Assembly: GCA_000014925.1 (NCBI GenBank)
Contig: CP000474.1
Span: forward strand, 682,001 to 746,000
DNA length: 64,000 nucleotides
DNA from: Paenarthrobacter aurescens TC1
GTDB lineage: Bacteria; Actinomycetota; Actinomycetes; Actinomycetales; Micrococcaceae
Direction: 5' to 3'
Positions 56,232-64,000 of the stretch are shown piece after piece. Positions within the stretch are counted from its first letter, which is position 1. The number at the start of each line of letters is the position of its first letter. The translations under genes and the position numbers were made by a program. The notes below the pieces were generated by a model. The model was not told the DNA's origin and did not search any database. It was given only the letters and a program-made list of their open reading frames with translations.

Positions 56232-57233
56232 CTAGTCCTTGCTGCTGAAGGCGGCGTCGAAGGAGGTCTGTGAGGCGGGGAAGTCGAACATCTTCAGCGA
56301 CGCGAGGGCTTCGGGGGCGCCGTGGAGGCGGTCCATGCCTGCGTCTTCCCATTCCACGCTGATGGGTCCGTTGTAGCCGATCGCGGTGAGGGCCCGGAAG
56401 GACGATTCCCAGGGCACGTCACCGCGTCCGGCGGAGACAAAGTCCCAGCCGCGGCGGGGGTCGCCCCAGGGCAGGTGCGAGCCCATCACGGTGTTCCGGC
56501 CGGTGGGGCGGAGCTTGGTGTCCTTGCAGTCCACGTGGTAAATCCGGTCCTTGAAGTCCCAGATGAAGGACACGGGGTCGATGCCTTGCCACATGAAGTG
56601 GGACGGGTCCCAGTTCAGGCCGAACGCTTCCCGGTGTCCGATCGCTTCGAGGGTCCGGACGGTGGTCCAGTAGTCGTAGGCGATTTCGGAGGGGTGGACT
56701 TCGTGGGCGAAGCGGACCCCTTGTTCGTCGAAGACGTCCAGGATGGGGTTCCACCGGTCGGCGAAGTCCTGGTAGCCGGCGTCGATGACTTTTTCGGGGA
56801 CGGGCGGGAACATGGCGACGTATTGCCAGATGGAGGAGCCGGTGAACCCCACCACGGTGTCCACGCCCAGGGCGCGGGCGAGACGGGCGGTGTGTTTCAT
56901 TTCTTCGGCGGCGCGTTGGCGGACACCTTCGGGTTCGCCGTCGCCCCACACACGGGATCCGACGATCGCTTCGTGGCGGAAGTCGATGGGGTCATCGCAG
57001 ACGGCCTGGCCCTTGAGGTGGTTGGAGATGGCCCAGACCTTCAGGTTGTACTTCTCCAGGATGGCGAGTTTGGACTCGACGTAACCGGGCTCGTCCCAGC
57101 GCCAGGCGTCCAGGTGGTCTCCGGAGACGGCGATTTCCAGGCCGTCGTAGCCCCAGCCCGAGGCAAGGCGCGCGACTTCCTCGAAGGGAAGGTCGGCCCA
57201 CTGGCCGGTGAACAGGGTGTACGGGCGGGGCAT
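56232..57233 (-). CDS. Sugar phosphate isomerase/epimerase-like TIM barrel (AP-endonuclease-2 fold), first
   Basis: 333 residues. Starts PRPYTLFTGQWADLPFEEVA and contains FAHEVHPSEIAYDY, GLNWDPSHFMWQGIDP, HVDCKDTKL and SVEWEDAGMD, supplying the Glu/Asp/His metal ligands of the xylose-isomerase-like superfamily. All the metal ligands look present. It follows a Gfo/Idh gene by 1 bp. Related enzymes isomerise, epimerise or eliminate keto-sugars; the reaction here is unknown. Confidence 0.9.
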   Translation of the reverse strand: MPRPYTLFTGQWADLPFEEVARLASGWGYDGLEIAVSGDHLDAWRWDEPGYVESKLAILEKYNLKVWAISNHLKGQAVCDDPIDFRHEAIVGSRVWGDGEPEGVRQRAAEEMKHTARLARALGVDTVVGFTGSSIWQYVAMFPPVPEKVIDAGYQDFADRWNPILDVFDEQGVRFAHEVHPSEIAYDYWTTVRTLEAIGHREAFGLNWDPSHFMWQGIDPVSFIWDFKDRIYHVDCKDTKLRPTGRNTVMGSHLPWGDPRRGWDFVSAGRGDVPWESSFRALTAIGYNGPISVEWEDAGMDRLHGAPEALASLKMFDFPASQTSFDAAFSSKD

Positions 57234-57234
57234 G

Positions 57235-58410
57235 TCAGGCTCCTTCAGTAGCGGTGCTGGTTGCCCTTGCGGACAGCTGGATCAGTGAGCTTTTAGCTGC
57301 GGCGGACTCTTCCACTGCGGCCAAGATCTGTTGGATGTTCAGGCCGTCCTCGAACGACGGCGACGGAGCAACACCTGTGGCGATGGCAGTCAGGAAGTCC
57401 CGGATCTGGTGCGTAAACGTGTGCTCCCAACCGATGATGTGCCCCTGCGGCCACCACGCTTCGAGGTAGGGGTGTTCGGGTTCGCTGACCAGGATCCGTC
57501 GGAATCCTTGCTCCCGGACGGGCACTGTGGTGTCCATGAACTTGAGTTCGTTGAGGTTTTCCAGATCGAACGTCAGCGATCCGAGCGAACCGTAGATTTC
57601 GAGCCTGAGGGAGTTCTTCTGGCCGGTCGCTACGCGGGAGGCTTCCACTGAGGCGATTGCTCCGGAGGCGAGCGTCAGATTGACCCAGGCGGCGTCGTCG
57701 ACCGTGACATCCTCCAGCCCATCAGCGCCTGGGCGCTGATCAACAAAGGTCTGCAGGCGGCCGGATACCTCCGTGACGGGATCGTCCAGGAGGTACAGGA
57801 TCTGGTCGATGGCGTGCGAGGCGATGTCGCCCAGCGCACCGGATCCGGCAGTTTCCTTGCGGAGGCGCCAGGTCATGGGGGACTTGGCGTCGGAGAGCCA
57901 GTCCTGCAGATAGGCGGCGCGGATGTGCCGGACGGTTCCGAGCCGGCCTTCGGCGATGAGTTCCCGGGCAAGGGCCAGGGCAGGGACGCGGCGGTAGTTG
58001 AAGCCGATCATGGACTGAACCCCTTGGGTCCGCGCAGAAATGGCTGCTGCGGTCATGGCTTCGGCTTCGGCGATGGTGTTGGCCAGCGGCTTCTCCACGA
58101 GGACGTGTTTCCCGGCGGCCAGCGCGGCGGTCGCGATTTCGGCGTGCATCCATCCCGGCGCGCAAATATCGACGATGTGGATGTCGTCCCGTTCAAGCAC
58201 GGCACGCCAATCCGTGGCGGACTCGGCCCAGCCATATTTGGCGGCGGCCTCCGCGACGGCACCGGCGTCCCGGCCCACGAGCACTTTCTGCTCGAAGGCC
58301 GGGACGTCGAAGAAACTGCCCACGTTCCGCCACGCGTTCGAGTGGGCCTTGCCCATGAAGGCATAGCCGATTACCGCCACTCCCAGCGGGGAGGAGTTGG
58401 AAATAGTCAT
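57235..58410 (-). CDS. Gfo/Idh/MocA-family oxidoreductase (second of three)
   Basis: 391 residues. Rossmann start VAVIGYAFMGKAHSNAWRNV, EKPLANTIAEAEAM (catalytic-type Lys), GFNYRRVPALALARELIAEG and GSGALGDIASHAIDQILYLL. The general pattern and the AFMGKAHS/FNYRR blocks resemble levoglucosan-dehydrogenase-type enzymes, which oxidise the C3 hydroxyl of a sugar. That similarity is from memory and does not fix the substrate. Confidence 0.92.
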   Translation of the reverse strand: MTISNSSPLGVAVIGYAFMGKAHSNAWRNVGSFFDVPAFEQKVLVGRDAGAVAEAAAKYGWAESATDWRAVLERDDIHIVDICAPGWMHAEIATAALAAGKHVLVEKPLANTIAEAEAMTAAAISARTQGVQSMIGFNYRRVPALALARELIAEGRLGTVRHIRAAYLQDWLSDAKSPMTWRLRKETAGSGALGDIASHAIDQILYLLDDPVTEVSGRLQTFVDQRPGADGLEDVTVDDAAWVNLTLASGAIASVEASRVATGQKNSLRLEIYGSLGSLTFDLENLNELKFMDTTVPVREQGFRRILVSEPEHPYLEAWWPQGHIIGWEHTFTHQIRDFLTAIATGVAPSPSFEDGLNIQQILAAVEESAAAKSSLIQLSARATSTATEGA

Positions 58411-58427
58411 CAGGTTCCTCGCCGGTT

Positions 58428-59549
58428 CTAAAGGGTCGCGGTTTCGGGTGCCCAGTCCTCAGGGAGGGCAGCCGAGACGGGGGCGTTGCTGGTGACGTCC
58501 ACGAACGTTCCCGATTCCACGGATTCGGCGATCGAGACCATGCTGTCCAGCACGTGGTAGGCGAGATCACCTGTGGCGCGGTGGGCGGTGCCGGCACGGA
58601 GGGCGCGGGCCATGTCCAGAACACCCAGGCCGCGGCCGTTGGCCGGACCCGTTGCAGGGATGATTTCCGGTTCTTCCGCTCCGGGACGCCAGAGCTTCAG
58701 GTCGCCGTCGAAATAGTTCGGATCCGGGAGGGACAGCGTCGCCTCTGAGCCGGTGATTTCCACGAAGCCCATCCGCAGGCGCGGGGACTCGAAACTGAAC
58801 ACGCTGTGCGAGGACTGGCCACCTTCGAACTGCGCCATCGCGGACACATGCGTGGGAACCTCGACGGCGAATTCCTCGCCCGCCTTGGGACCGGAACCAA
58901 TGACGCGGGTCGCCTTGGCAGAGGAGCCGACGGCGGCCACCTTACGGATCGATCCGAAGGTCTGGATCAGCGCAGTGAGGTAGTACGGTCCCATGTCGAA
59001 CAGCGGACCGGCGCCGTGCTGGAAAAGGAACGCCGGGTTCGGGTGCCAGGATTCCGGGCCGGGGGTTTGGAACGTGGTCATGCCGGTCAACGGCGTCCCG
59101 ATGTCCCCACGTTCGATGATCCGGCGGGCCGTCTGCAAACCGGCTCCGAGGAACGTGTCCGGTGCGGTGCCCAGGCGGATGCCGGCGGCGTCTGCGGCCT
59201 TGAGCAGGCCAAGCCCGGACTCGCGGTCTAGCGAGAAGGGCTTCTCAGTCCAGACGTGCTTGCCCGCGTTCACCGCAGCCGTGGCAACCTCGACGTGCGC
59301 TGCCGGGATGGTCAGGTTCACGATGATTTCGACGTCGGGATGGTTCAGTGCCAGCTCGGGCGCACCAAACTCCGGGATTCCGTATTCCTTGGCCCGTGCT
59401 TCGGCGGCCTCGACGAAGAGGTCTGCGATCACCAGGACCTTCAGGTCCGGGAAGACCGTGAGGTTGTCCAGATACTGCTTGCTGATGTTGCCCGCGCCGA
59501 TGACGGCGACACCAACCGGGCCTTTGCGGGTTGAAGGTGCGAAGCTCAT
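58428..59549 (-). CDS. Gfo/Idh/MocA-family oxidoreductase (first of three)
   Basis: 373 residues. VAVIGAGNISKQYLDNLTVF Rossmann motif, TEKPFSLDRESGLGLLKAAD and GAGPLFDMGPYYLTALIQTF. Its ATG overlaps the preceding isomerase stop by 4 bp, so translation is coupled. NAD(P)-dependent sugar or sugar-derivative dehydrogenase. Confidence 0.92.
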   Translation of the reverse strand: MSFAPSTRKGPVGVAVIGAGNISKQYLDNLTVFPDLKVLVIADLFVEAAEARAKEYGIPEFGAPELALNHPDVEIIVNLTIPAAHVEVATAAVNAGKHVWTEKPFSLDRESGLGLLKAADAAGIRLGTAPDTFLGAGLQTARRIIERGDIGTPLTGMTTFQTPGPESWHPNPAFLFQHGAGPLFDMGPYYLTALIQTFGSIRKVAAVGSSAKATRVIGSGPKAGEEFAVEVPTHVSAMAQFEGGQSSHSVFSFESPRLRMGFVEITGSEATLSLPDPNYFDGDLKLWRPGAEEPEIIPATGPANGRGLGVLDMARALRAGTAHRATGDLAYHVLDSMVSIAESVESGTFVDVTSNAPVSAALPEDWAPETATL

Positions 59550-60322
59550 GCGCCGGCCTCCCGGGAAACGGTGCCCTCGGCGGCGTTGGCGCTGGCAGCG
59601 GCGGTCAGGAATTGCAGGCTCTCGGTGATGCCTTGGAAGATGTCGCCGGAGTAGTCATCAAACTCCACGACGCCTACTTCCAGGGACTTGGCTGCGGCGA
59701 TAACGTCCAGCACCGGAATGGTGCCCTGGCCTGCAGGCTGCTGTGCCTTGGTGTCTGTGTTACCCGGTCCGTCCTTGATATGGATGAGCTTCACGCGGTC
59801 ACCCAAGCGGGCCAAGAGCTCCACGGGATCCTGGCCGCCGACCGCCACCCAGTACGTGTCCACTTCCAGGACAAGTTCCGGATCCAGCAGTCCTTCGAAG
59901 TATTCCAGGGCGGTCTTGCCCTCAATGGTGGACTCCAGCTCCCACGCGTGGTTGTGATAGCCCACCCGGATGCCGTACTCAGCGCCCTTTTTGGCTGCAG
60001 CGTTGAGCTTGGCTGCCGTGGCCTGGATGGTTTCGGCGTCCTGCCAATGCTCAGCCGGAAGGAAGGGATCGATGACGGTGGTGATGCCCAGTTCCTTGGC
60101 CGCTGCGAAAATCTGGTCCTGGTCCTGTGACAGCAGCGGCGCGTGGCCCGATGGAGCGGTGAGGCCGTTCTCCTTCAATGCAGCACCGAGTTCCTTGGCC
60201 GTGGCCACGAAGTTGTACGGCTCAACCTGCGTGAAACCAATCTCGGCAACCTTCTTGATGGTTCCCGGCAGGTCTTCCTGCAGAGCGTCCCGCAAGGTGT
60301 AGAGCTGGATCGAGTAAGACAT
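59546..60322 (-). CDS. Sugar phosphate isomerase/epimerase-like TIM barrel, second
   Basis: 258 residues. SYSIQLYTLRDALQEDLPGT start, VGYHNHAWELESTIEG and LVLEVDTYWVAVGGQDPVEL, KLIHIKDGP and GVVEFDDYSGDIF give the metal-binding Glu/Asp/His/Glu set. First gene of the operon; AAAAGGAAACC before the ATG. Divergent from the ROK regulator. Confidence 0.92.
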   Translation of the reverse strand: MSYSIQLYTLRDALQEDLPGTIKKVAEIGFTQVEPYNFVATAKELGAALKENGLTAPSGHAPLLSQDQDQIFAAAKELGITTVIDPFLPAEHWQDAETIQATAAKLNAAAKKGAEYGIRVGYHNHAWELESTIEGKTALEYFEGLLDPELVLEVDTYWVAVGGQDPVELLARLGDRVKLIHIKDGPGNTDTKAQQPAGQGTIPVLDVIAAAKSLEVGVVEFDDYSGDIFQGITESLQFLTAAASANAAEGTVSREAGA

Positions 60323-60407
60323 TGGTTTCCTTTTCCGGAGAGGGCTGTTCAGGAATATTGGCGAGATGGCGTCAGTCTAGTGAGCGCACTCATTTCAGCC
60401 TAGAGGG

Positions 60408-60433
60408 ACTTTTGCCGAGCGTCTAGCAAAAGT
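60408..60433. promoter_or_regulatory. Palindrome, candidate ROK operator
   Basis: ACTTTTGC (60408-60415) and GCAAAAGT (60426-60433) form perfect 8-bp arms around 10 bp in the divergent region between the ROK gene and the sugar-oxidation operon. Confidence 0.6.
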
Positions 60434-60442
60434 TGTAAATAT

Positions 60443-60462
60443 TCCGCCGAACTTCCGGCGGA
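60443..60462. promoter_or_regulatory. Second palindrome upstream of the ROK gene
   Basis: TCCGCCG-AACTTC-CGGCGGA, 7-bp perfect arms, 35 bp before the ROK start codon. Could be a second operator or part of the leader. Confidence 0.4.
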
Positions 60463-60496
60463 TGACATGCATAAGCAATCATGCTTCACTAAATGC

Positions 60497-61702
60497 ATGA
60501 CAACAGCGGCCGGAAACACCGCCGCGCCAGAGGCCGGCAATCTCTCGCGCGCCGGGAATCTCTTCCAACTCCTCCGCGACGGAAAGGCCCGCACCCGTGC
60601 TGAGCTCGCCGAAACCACCGGGTTGGCCCGGTCCACGGTGGCCTCACGCATTGACGCGCTCATTAACTCCGGGCTCGTCGGGACCGCCGGTGAAGCGACC
60701 TCCACAGGCGGCAGGCCGCCGTCGCGCATTGCCTTCAACCCGGCAGCGCGGGTGGTCCTTGCCGTCGACGTCGGAGCTACCCACGTGATTGTTGCCGTCA
60801 CCGACCTCGGTGGCAACGTTTTGGCGGAGCGACGCTTGGGGCAGGAAGTCGCCGATGGTCCGGACGTGGTCCTGGGCCGCGTGGTGTCAGCGGGCCGGGA
60901 ACTCCTGGCCGAAGCCGGCCGGGAACTTGGCGACCTTGCCGGGATGGGCATTGGACTGCCCGGCCCCGTTGAGCACGATTCCGGTCGACCGGTGAAGCCG
61001 CCCATCATGCCTGGCTGGGACGGATTCGACGTCGTCACTTACGTTCAGCGCTCCCTGCCCGTTCCCGTCCTGGTGGACAACGACGTCAACATCATGGCGC
61101 TCGGCGAACGGACCGCGTACTGGCCGGACCATGACAACTTCCTGTTCATCAAAGTGGCCACCGGCGTCGGCGCGGGCATCATCAGCAGCGGTCAGTTGCA
61201 GCGTGGTGCCAACGGCACAGCCGGCGACCTCGGCCACGTCCGTGTTCCGCGCGGCGACGACGTCCTCTGCCGTTGCGGCAATCACGGCTGCCTGGAGGCG
61301 CTCGCGTCAGGTCCCGCCGTCGCACGTCAACTGCAAGCGCAAGGTTTGGAAGCTTCCAACGGTGCTGATGTCCTGCGCCTCGTGGGCGAAGGGAACCTTC
61401 AGGCCATCCAGGCGCTGCGGCAGGCGGGACGCGACGTCGGCGATGTACTGGCCACCGTGGTCAACCTGCTCAATCCGTCCATGATCATCATCGGGGGCAG
61501 CGTGGGGGAGGCCGGCGAACACCTCGTGGCCGGAATCCGCGAAGTGGTTTACCGGCGTTCCCTGCCCCTGGCCACAACGCACCTGCGCATCGGCATTTCC
61601 ATAGCCGGCCAGCGCGCCGCCATCCTCGGCGCCAGCCACATGGTCACCCAGCACGTCTTGTCACCGGCAGTGATTGAGGCCACGCTCCAAGCGACGGGCT
61701 AA
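60497..61702 (+). CDS. ROK-family transcriptional regulator (NagC/XylR type)
   Basis: 401 residues from ATG 60497. N-terminal HTH (ARTRAELAETTGLARSTVAS), ROK kinase-like sugar domain (VVLAVDVGATHVIVAV, GVGAGIISSGQLQRGANGTA) and the zinc motif CRCGNHGCLEAL. It probably represses the divergent isomerase/Gfo/Idh operon through the palindromes between them. A second ATG-frame extension to 60467 is less likely. Confidence 0.93.
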   Translation: MTTAAGNTAAPEAGNLSRAGNLFQLLRDGKARTRAELAETTGLARSTVASRIDALINSGLVGTAGEATSTGGRPPSRIAFNPAARVVLAVDVGATHVIVAVTDLGGNVLAERRLGQEVADGPDVVLGRVVSAGRELLAEAGRELGDLAGMGIGLPGPVEHDSGRPVKPPIMPGWDGFDVVTYVQRSLPVPVLVDNDVNIMALGERTAYWPDHDNFLFIKVATGVGAGIISSGQLQRGANGTAGDLGHVRVPRGDDVLCRCGNHGCLEALASGPAVARQLQAQGLEASNGADVLRLVGEGNLQAIQALRQAGRDVGDVLATVVNLLNPSMIIIGGSVGEAGEHLVAGIREVVYRRSLPLATTHLRIGISIAGQRAAILGASHMVTQHVLSPAVIEATLQATG

Positions 61703-61787
61703 TCGCGTCTTATGGCTCGCGGCGGGTTAGGCGCGTGATAGCAATGAAAGTGATGAAAACGCTTCCTGTCATTTTCCGGTCCACACC

Positions 61788-62981
61788 ATGAGTCAGTTCC
61801 TCGCCAAAATTCCCCGCGGGTGGCTGATCCTCGCGTGCATTGGGCTCATTGCCCTCAACATGCGCGGACCCTTCGTGGCCGTGGCACCCGTGGTGGACCT
61901 GCTGCGGCAGGACCTGGGGTTCTCGCCGGTGGAACTCGGGCTGCTGACCGGCATTCCCGTTCTCTGCTTCTCCCTCGCGTCCCCCTTGGCCTCGTTGGCA
62001 GGCCGACGGCTGGGGGCGGAGTTCGCCGTCATGCTCACATTGCTGGGTGTGCTGGCCGGCGTGGTCATCCGCTCCAGTGGCGGCGGTGCATTGGTGATGG
62101 CCGGTACGGTGATCATTGGCGTGGCCATCACCATTGGCAACATCGCAGTGCCGCTCATCATCCGGCGGGACTTTGCACCCAGGCGGCAGGCAACCGCAAT
62201 GGGCGTGTACACGGCCGCGCTCAACATCGGCTCGTTCCTCACCTCCGTGGCCACCGCGCCACTTGCCGAGCTGGTGGGATGGCGACTTGCCCTTGCTGCA
62301 AGCGCCCTGCTGGCCTTGGCTGCCATCCTGTTCTGGGTGCCCACCGTGGGTGCACGCCGGGCGTTCGTGCCAGCCGCTGTGCCGGTTGTTCCTGCTTCCT
62401 CGTCCGGGGGCGTTGCGGGTGTTCGCTGGTTGACCGTGGGCCTGACACTTGGCTTCGCGGGCCAGGCGTTCTCCTACTACGGCGTCACCGCGTGGCTGCC
62501 CAGCTTCCTGTCCGACGAACTCGCCATGGGAACCGCCCAAGCCGGCGCGGGTTCCTCACTGTTCCAGATTTTCGCGATTGTGGGCGGCTTGGGCGTCCCG
62601 CTCCTGGCCCGCTTCGCGAGTACGACGACGGTGGCGGTCACCTTGAGTGCGCTGTGGCTGACGGTTCCCGTGGGCTTGTTGTTGGCGCCTTCGTGGTGGT
62701 GGATGTGGTCCTCCCTGGGCGGAGTTGCCCAGGGCGGAGGCATCACGGTGATCTTCATTGCCGTCATCCAATTCGCCCATTCACAGGCCGCCGCCGGCAA
62801 GATGTCCGCCGTGGTGCAGGGCGTGGGTTACTGCTTCGCTGCCTTGGCTCCCACGATTGTTGGCTACGTGCACAGTGTTACCGAGGGCTGGACGGTGCCT
62901 TTGTTCGTGATCCTCGGCTCGGTGCTCACGTTCTGCGTGTGCACCACCTTGTCCGTGCGCTGGGTGGCCCGGCAGCGCTGA
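61788..62981 (+). CDS. CynX/NimT-family MFS transporter
   Basis: 397 residues, 12 predicted membrane helices. Signature N-terminal LNMRGPFVAVAPVVDLLRQD and SPVELGLLTGIPVLCFSLAS, characteristic of the CynX/NimT family (cyanate, 2-nitroimidazole and similar compounds). Substrate unknown. Spaced 85 bp from the ROK gene. Confidence 0.9.
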   Translation: MSQFLAKIPRGWLILACIGLIALNMRGPFVAVAPVVDLLRQDLGFSPVELGLLTGIPVLCFSLASPLASLAGRRLGAEFAVMLTLLGVLAGVVIRSSGGGALVMAGTVIIGVAITIGNIAVPLIIRRDFAPRRQATAMGVYTAALNIGSFLTSVATAPLAELVGWRLALAASALLALAAILFWVPTVGARRAFVPAAVPVVPASSSGGVAGVRWLTVGLTLGFAGQAFSYYGVTAWLPSFLSDELAMGTAQAGAGSSLFQIFAIVGGLGVPLLARFASTTTVAVTLSALWLTVPVGLLLAPSWWWMWSSLGGVAQGGGITVIFIAVIQFAHSQAAAGKMSAVVQGVGYCFAALAPTIVGYVHSVTEGWTVPLFVILGSVLTFCVCTTLSVRWVARQR

Positions 62982-63017
62982 GCTTTTCTCGCTTGGCCGG
63001 CCCGATTCGGGGGTTCC

Positions 63018-63074
63018 CTGCTGATCGTGCCGTGCGCACGGCACGATGTGCAGCGGGGCATCGAAATGGGCCGC
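63018..63074 (-). repeat. Dispersed intergenic palindromic repeat, copy 2
   Basis: Read on the minus strand, TTCGATG, GCTGC, the core CGTGCCGTGCGcACGGCACG and a GCAG end recur in the same order and spacing as in the copy at 23031-23088. Here the core is a perfect palindrome. It lies between the MFS gene and aceB. Confidence 0.7.
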
Positions 63075-63097
63075 TCGGGCATGGACTCGGGCATGGA
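63074..63097. repeat. Perfect 12-bp tandem duplication
   Basis: CTCGGGCATGGA is repeated twice head to tail between the dispersed repeat and the aceB-side stem-loop. Confidence 0.8.
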
Positions 63098-63098
63098 G

Positions 63099-63177
63099 AA
63101 GCCCCGTTGCTGGGCTGCCTCCCCGACGGTCGGGGTCACTTGTTGCGAAGAGTGCAGGCAGCCCAGCGTCGGGGCTT
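63099..63177. terminator. Long stem-loop, probable terminator between the MFS gene and aceB
   Basis: The arms 63099-63120 and 63156-63177 pair over 22 bp with two mismatches (AAGCCCCG.TGCTGGGCTG). The 35-nt loop holds a second small hairpin (CCCCGA-CGG-TCGGGG, 63121-63135). It lies between convergent genes and is larger than a normal terminator; a structured RNA is possible. Confidence 0.65.
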
Positions 63178-63200
63178 GATGGTGTCGCTACCCAGTAGAA

Positions 63201-64000
63201 CTAGGCCGCGACGAGTTCCTCCTCCGTGGCCTCTTCACGGGCCTCAGTGAGGAAACGGGCGTACGCGGGGATGGTCAGGAAGGTGGGGAATTCCTCGGCC
63301 AGGGTGACTTCTTCGAAGATGGCGCGGGCATCAGCGAAGCGGTCTCCGTCGAAGCGTTCCAGTCGGGCGTATTCCTCATCCAGCATGTCCTCAACCCATT
63401 CGCGGGTAATGATGTCACCGTGGTCAGTGATGGCGTGGGAGTGGATCCACTGCCACAGCTGGGAGCGGGAGATCTCCGCGGTGGCGGCGTCTTCCATGAG
63501 GTTGTGGATGGCCACAGCTCCGTTGCCCCGCAGCCAGGACTCGATGTAGCGGATGCCCACTTCGATGTTCAGGCGAACCCCGCCCTCGGTGATGGTGCCC
63601 TCGGTGCTGGCGATGTCGATCAGTGCGCGGTCATCGGGAGTGACGTCCTCGCGTGAACGGTCCAGCTGGTTGGGGCGGTCTCCGAGAACTTCGTCAAAGA
63701 CTTCCCGGCACACCGGCACCAGGTCCGGGTGGGCCACCCATGAACCGTCGAAGCCGTCGTTGGCCTCACGGGTCTTGTCCGCACGGACCTTCTCGAACGA
63801 AGCCTGGTTTGCTGCTTCGTCCTTGCGGTTGGGAACAGCAGCAGCCATGCCACCAATAGCCATGGCACCGCGGCGGTGGCAAGCCCGGACCAGCTGCTCC
63901 GTGTAAGCGCGCATGAACGGCTGGGTCATGGTCACCTGGCCGCGGTCCGGGAGGACAAAACGCGGTCCACGGGTGCGGAAGTTCTTGATCAAGGAGAAAA
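63201..64000 (-). CDS. aceB: Malate synthase A, 3' part (5' end outside window)
   Basis: The C-terminal 266 residues of malate synthase A, which condenses glyoxylate and acetyl-CoA in the glyoxylate shunt. Recognisable by PFMRAYTEQLVRACHRRGAM, IGGMAAAVPNRKDEAANQAS, GFDGSWVAHPDLVPV and the C-terminal LNIEVGIRYIESWLRGNGAV. The frame runs to the window edge, so the gene starts beyond position 64000. The stop at 63201 is followed by the long stem-loop. Confidence 0.96.
   Translation of the reverse strand, partial: FSLIKNFRTRGPRFVLPDRGQVTMTQPFMRAYTEQLVRACHRRGAMAIGGMAAAVPNRKDEAANQASFEKVRADKTREANDGFDGSWVAHPDLVPVCREVFDEVLGDRPNQLDRSREDVTPDDRALIDIASTEGTITEGGVRLNIEVGIRYIESWLRGNGAVAIHNLMEDAATAEISRSQLWQWIHSHAITDHGDIITREWVEDMLDEEYARLERFDGDRFADARAIFEEVTLAEEFPTFLTIPAYARFLTEAREEATEEELVAA

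Noticed and set aside
61820..63250. 476-codon plus-strand frame over the MFS gene
   Set aside because: Out-of-frame reading of the CynX/NimT gene; Cys/Arg-rich without family likeness.
1..64000. CRISPR arrays, transposases, integrases or prophage genes
   Set aside because: No regularly spaced repeats and no recombinase, capsid or terminase-like protein was found.

Overview
The window is high-GC, densely coded, chromosome-like DNA from an actinobacterium. The recR and dnaX genes, the small SRP RNA just upstream of dnaX, the LytR_C-type cell-wall protein and above all the inulin/difructose-anhydride genes point to the Arthrobacter/Paenarthrobacter group (Micrococcaceae). That genus call rests on recognised protein families and recalled homologues, not on a search. 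No prophage, insertion sequence, integrase or CRISPR array was seen.

Layout. 1-6.2 kb: a partial membrane protein, a RibD/DHFR-like reductase, recR, dnaX, the SRP RNA, a YqfO-like protein, and tRNA-Ser(GGA) with its terminator. 6.3-13 kb: an acyltransferase, a LysR regulator divergent from putA (proline catabolism), a nested palindromic repeat, and a DUF2236 oxygenase-like gene. 13-23.8 kb: an MFS exporter with a divergent MarR regulator, an M23 peptidase, glutathione peroxidase, a phosphoesterase, a Stealth phosphotransferase with a HAD phosphatase, a DUF4190-like protein, a LytR_C protein and a TetR regulator.

23.9-29.9 kb is an arabinoside locus: a LacI regulator, a three-gene ABC importer and a GH51 arabinofuranosidase, with two operator-like palindromes at the promoter. 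30-34.6 kb: a DsbA-like oxidoreductase, a GT4 glycosyltransferase coupled to a glycogen-debranching-type glucosidase, and a GNAT acetyltransferase.

34.6-44.6 kb is the most distinctive part: an apparently complete inulin / difructose anhydride III (DFA III) locus. A Tat-exported GH91 inulin fructotransferase would turn inulin into DFA III. An ABC importer would take it up. A second, signal-less GH91 protein (DFA III hydrolase) would open it to inulobiose. A GH32 fructosidase and a PfkB fructokinase would finish the pathway, under a LacI regulator with recognisable operators. The secreted fructotransferase carries a single-base frameshift, so as written the strain would have the uptake and intracellular steps but lack the first enzyme.

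44.6-54.4 kb: a universal stress protein, a TctCBA tricarboxylate importer divergent from a DcuS/CitA-type two-component system, a RelE/Phd toxin-antitoxin pair, an LLM flavin oxidoreductase, a HipBA pair and a UPF0303 protein. 54.4-61.7 kb: three Gfo/Idh/MocA dehydrogenases, two xylose-isomerase-like TIM barrels, a broken TolB-like propeller gene and a divergent ROK regulator, probably a sugar or glycoside oxidation operon. 61.8-64 kb: a CynX/NimT-type MFS protein and the 3' part of malate synthase A (aceB), cut by the window edge.
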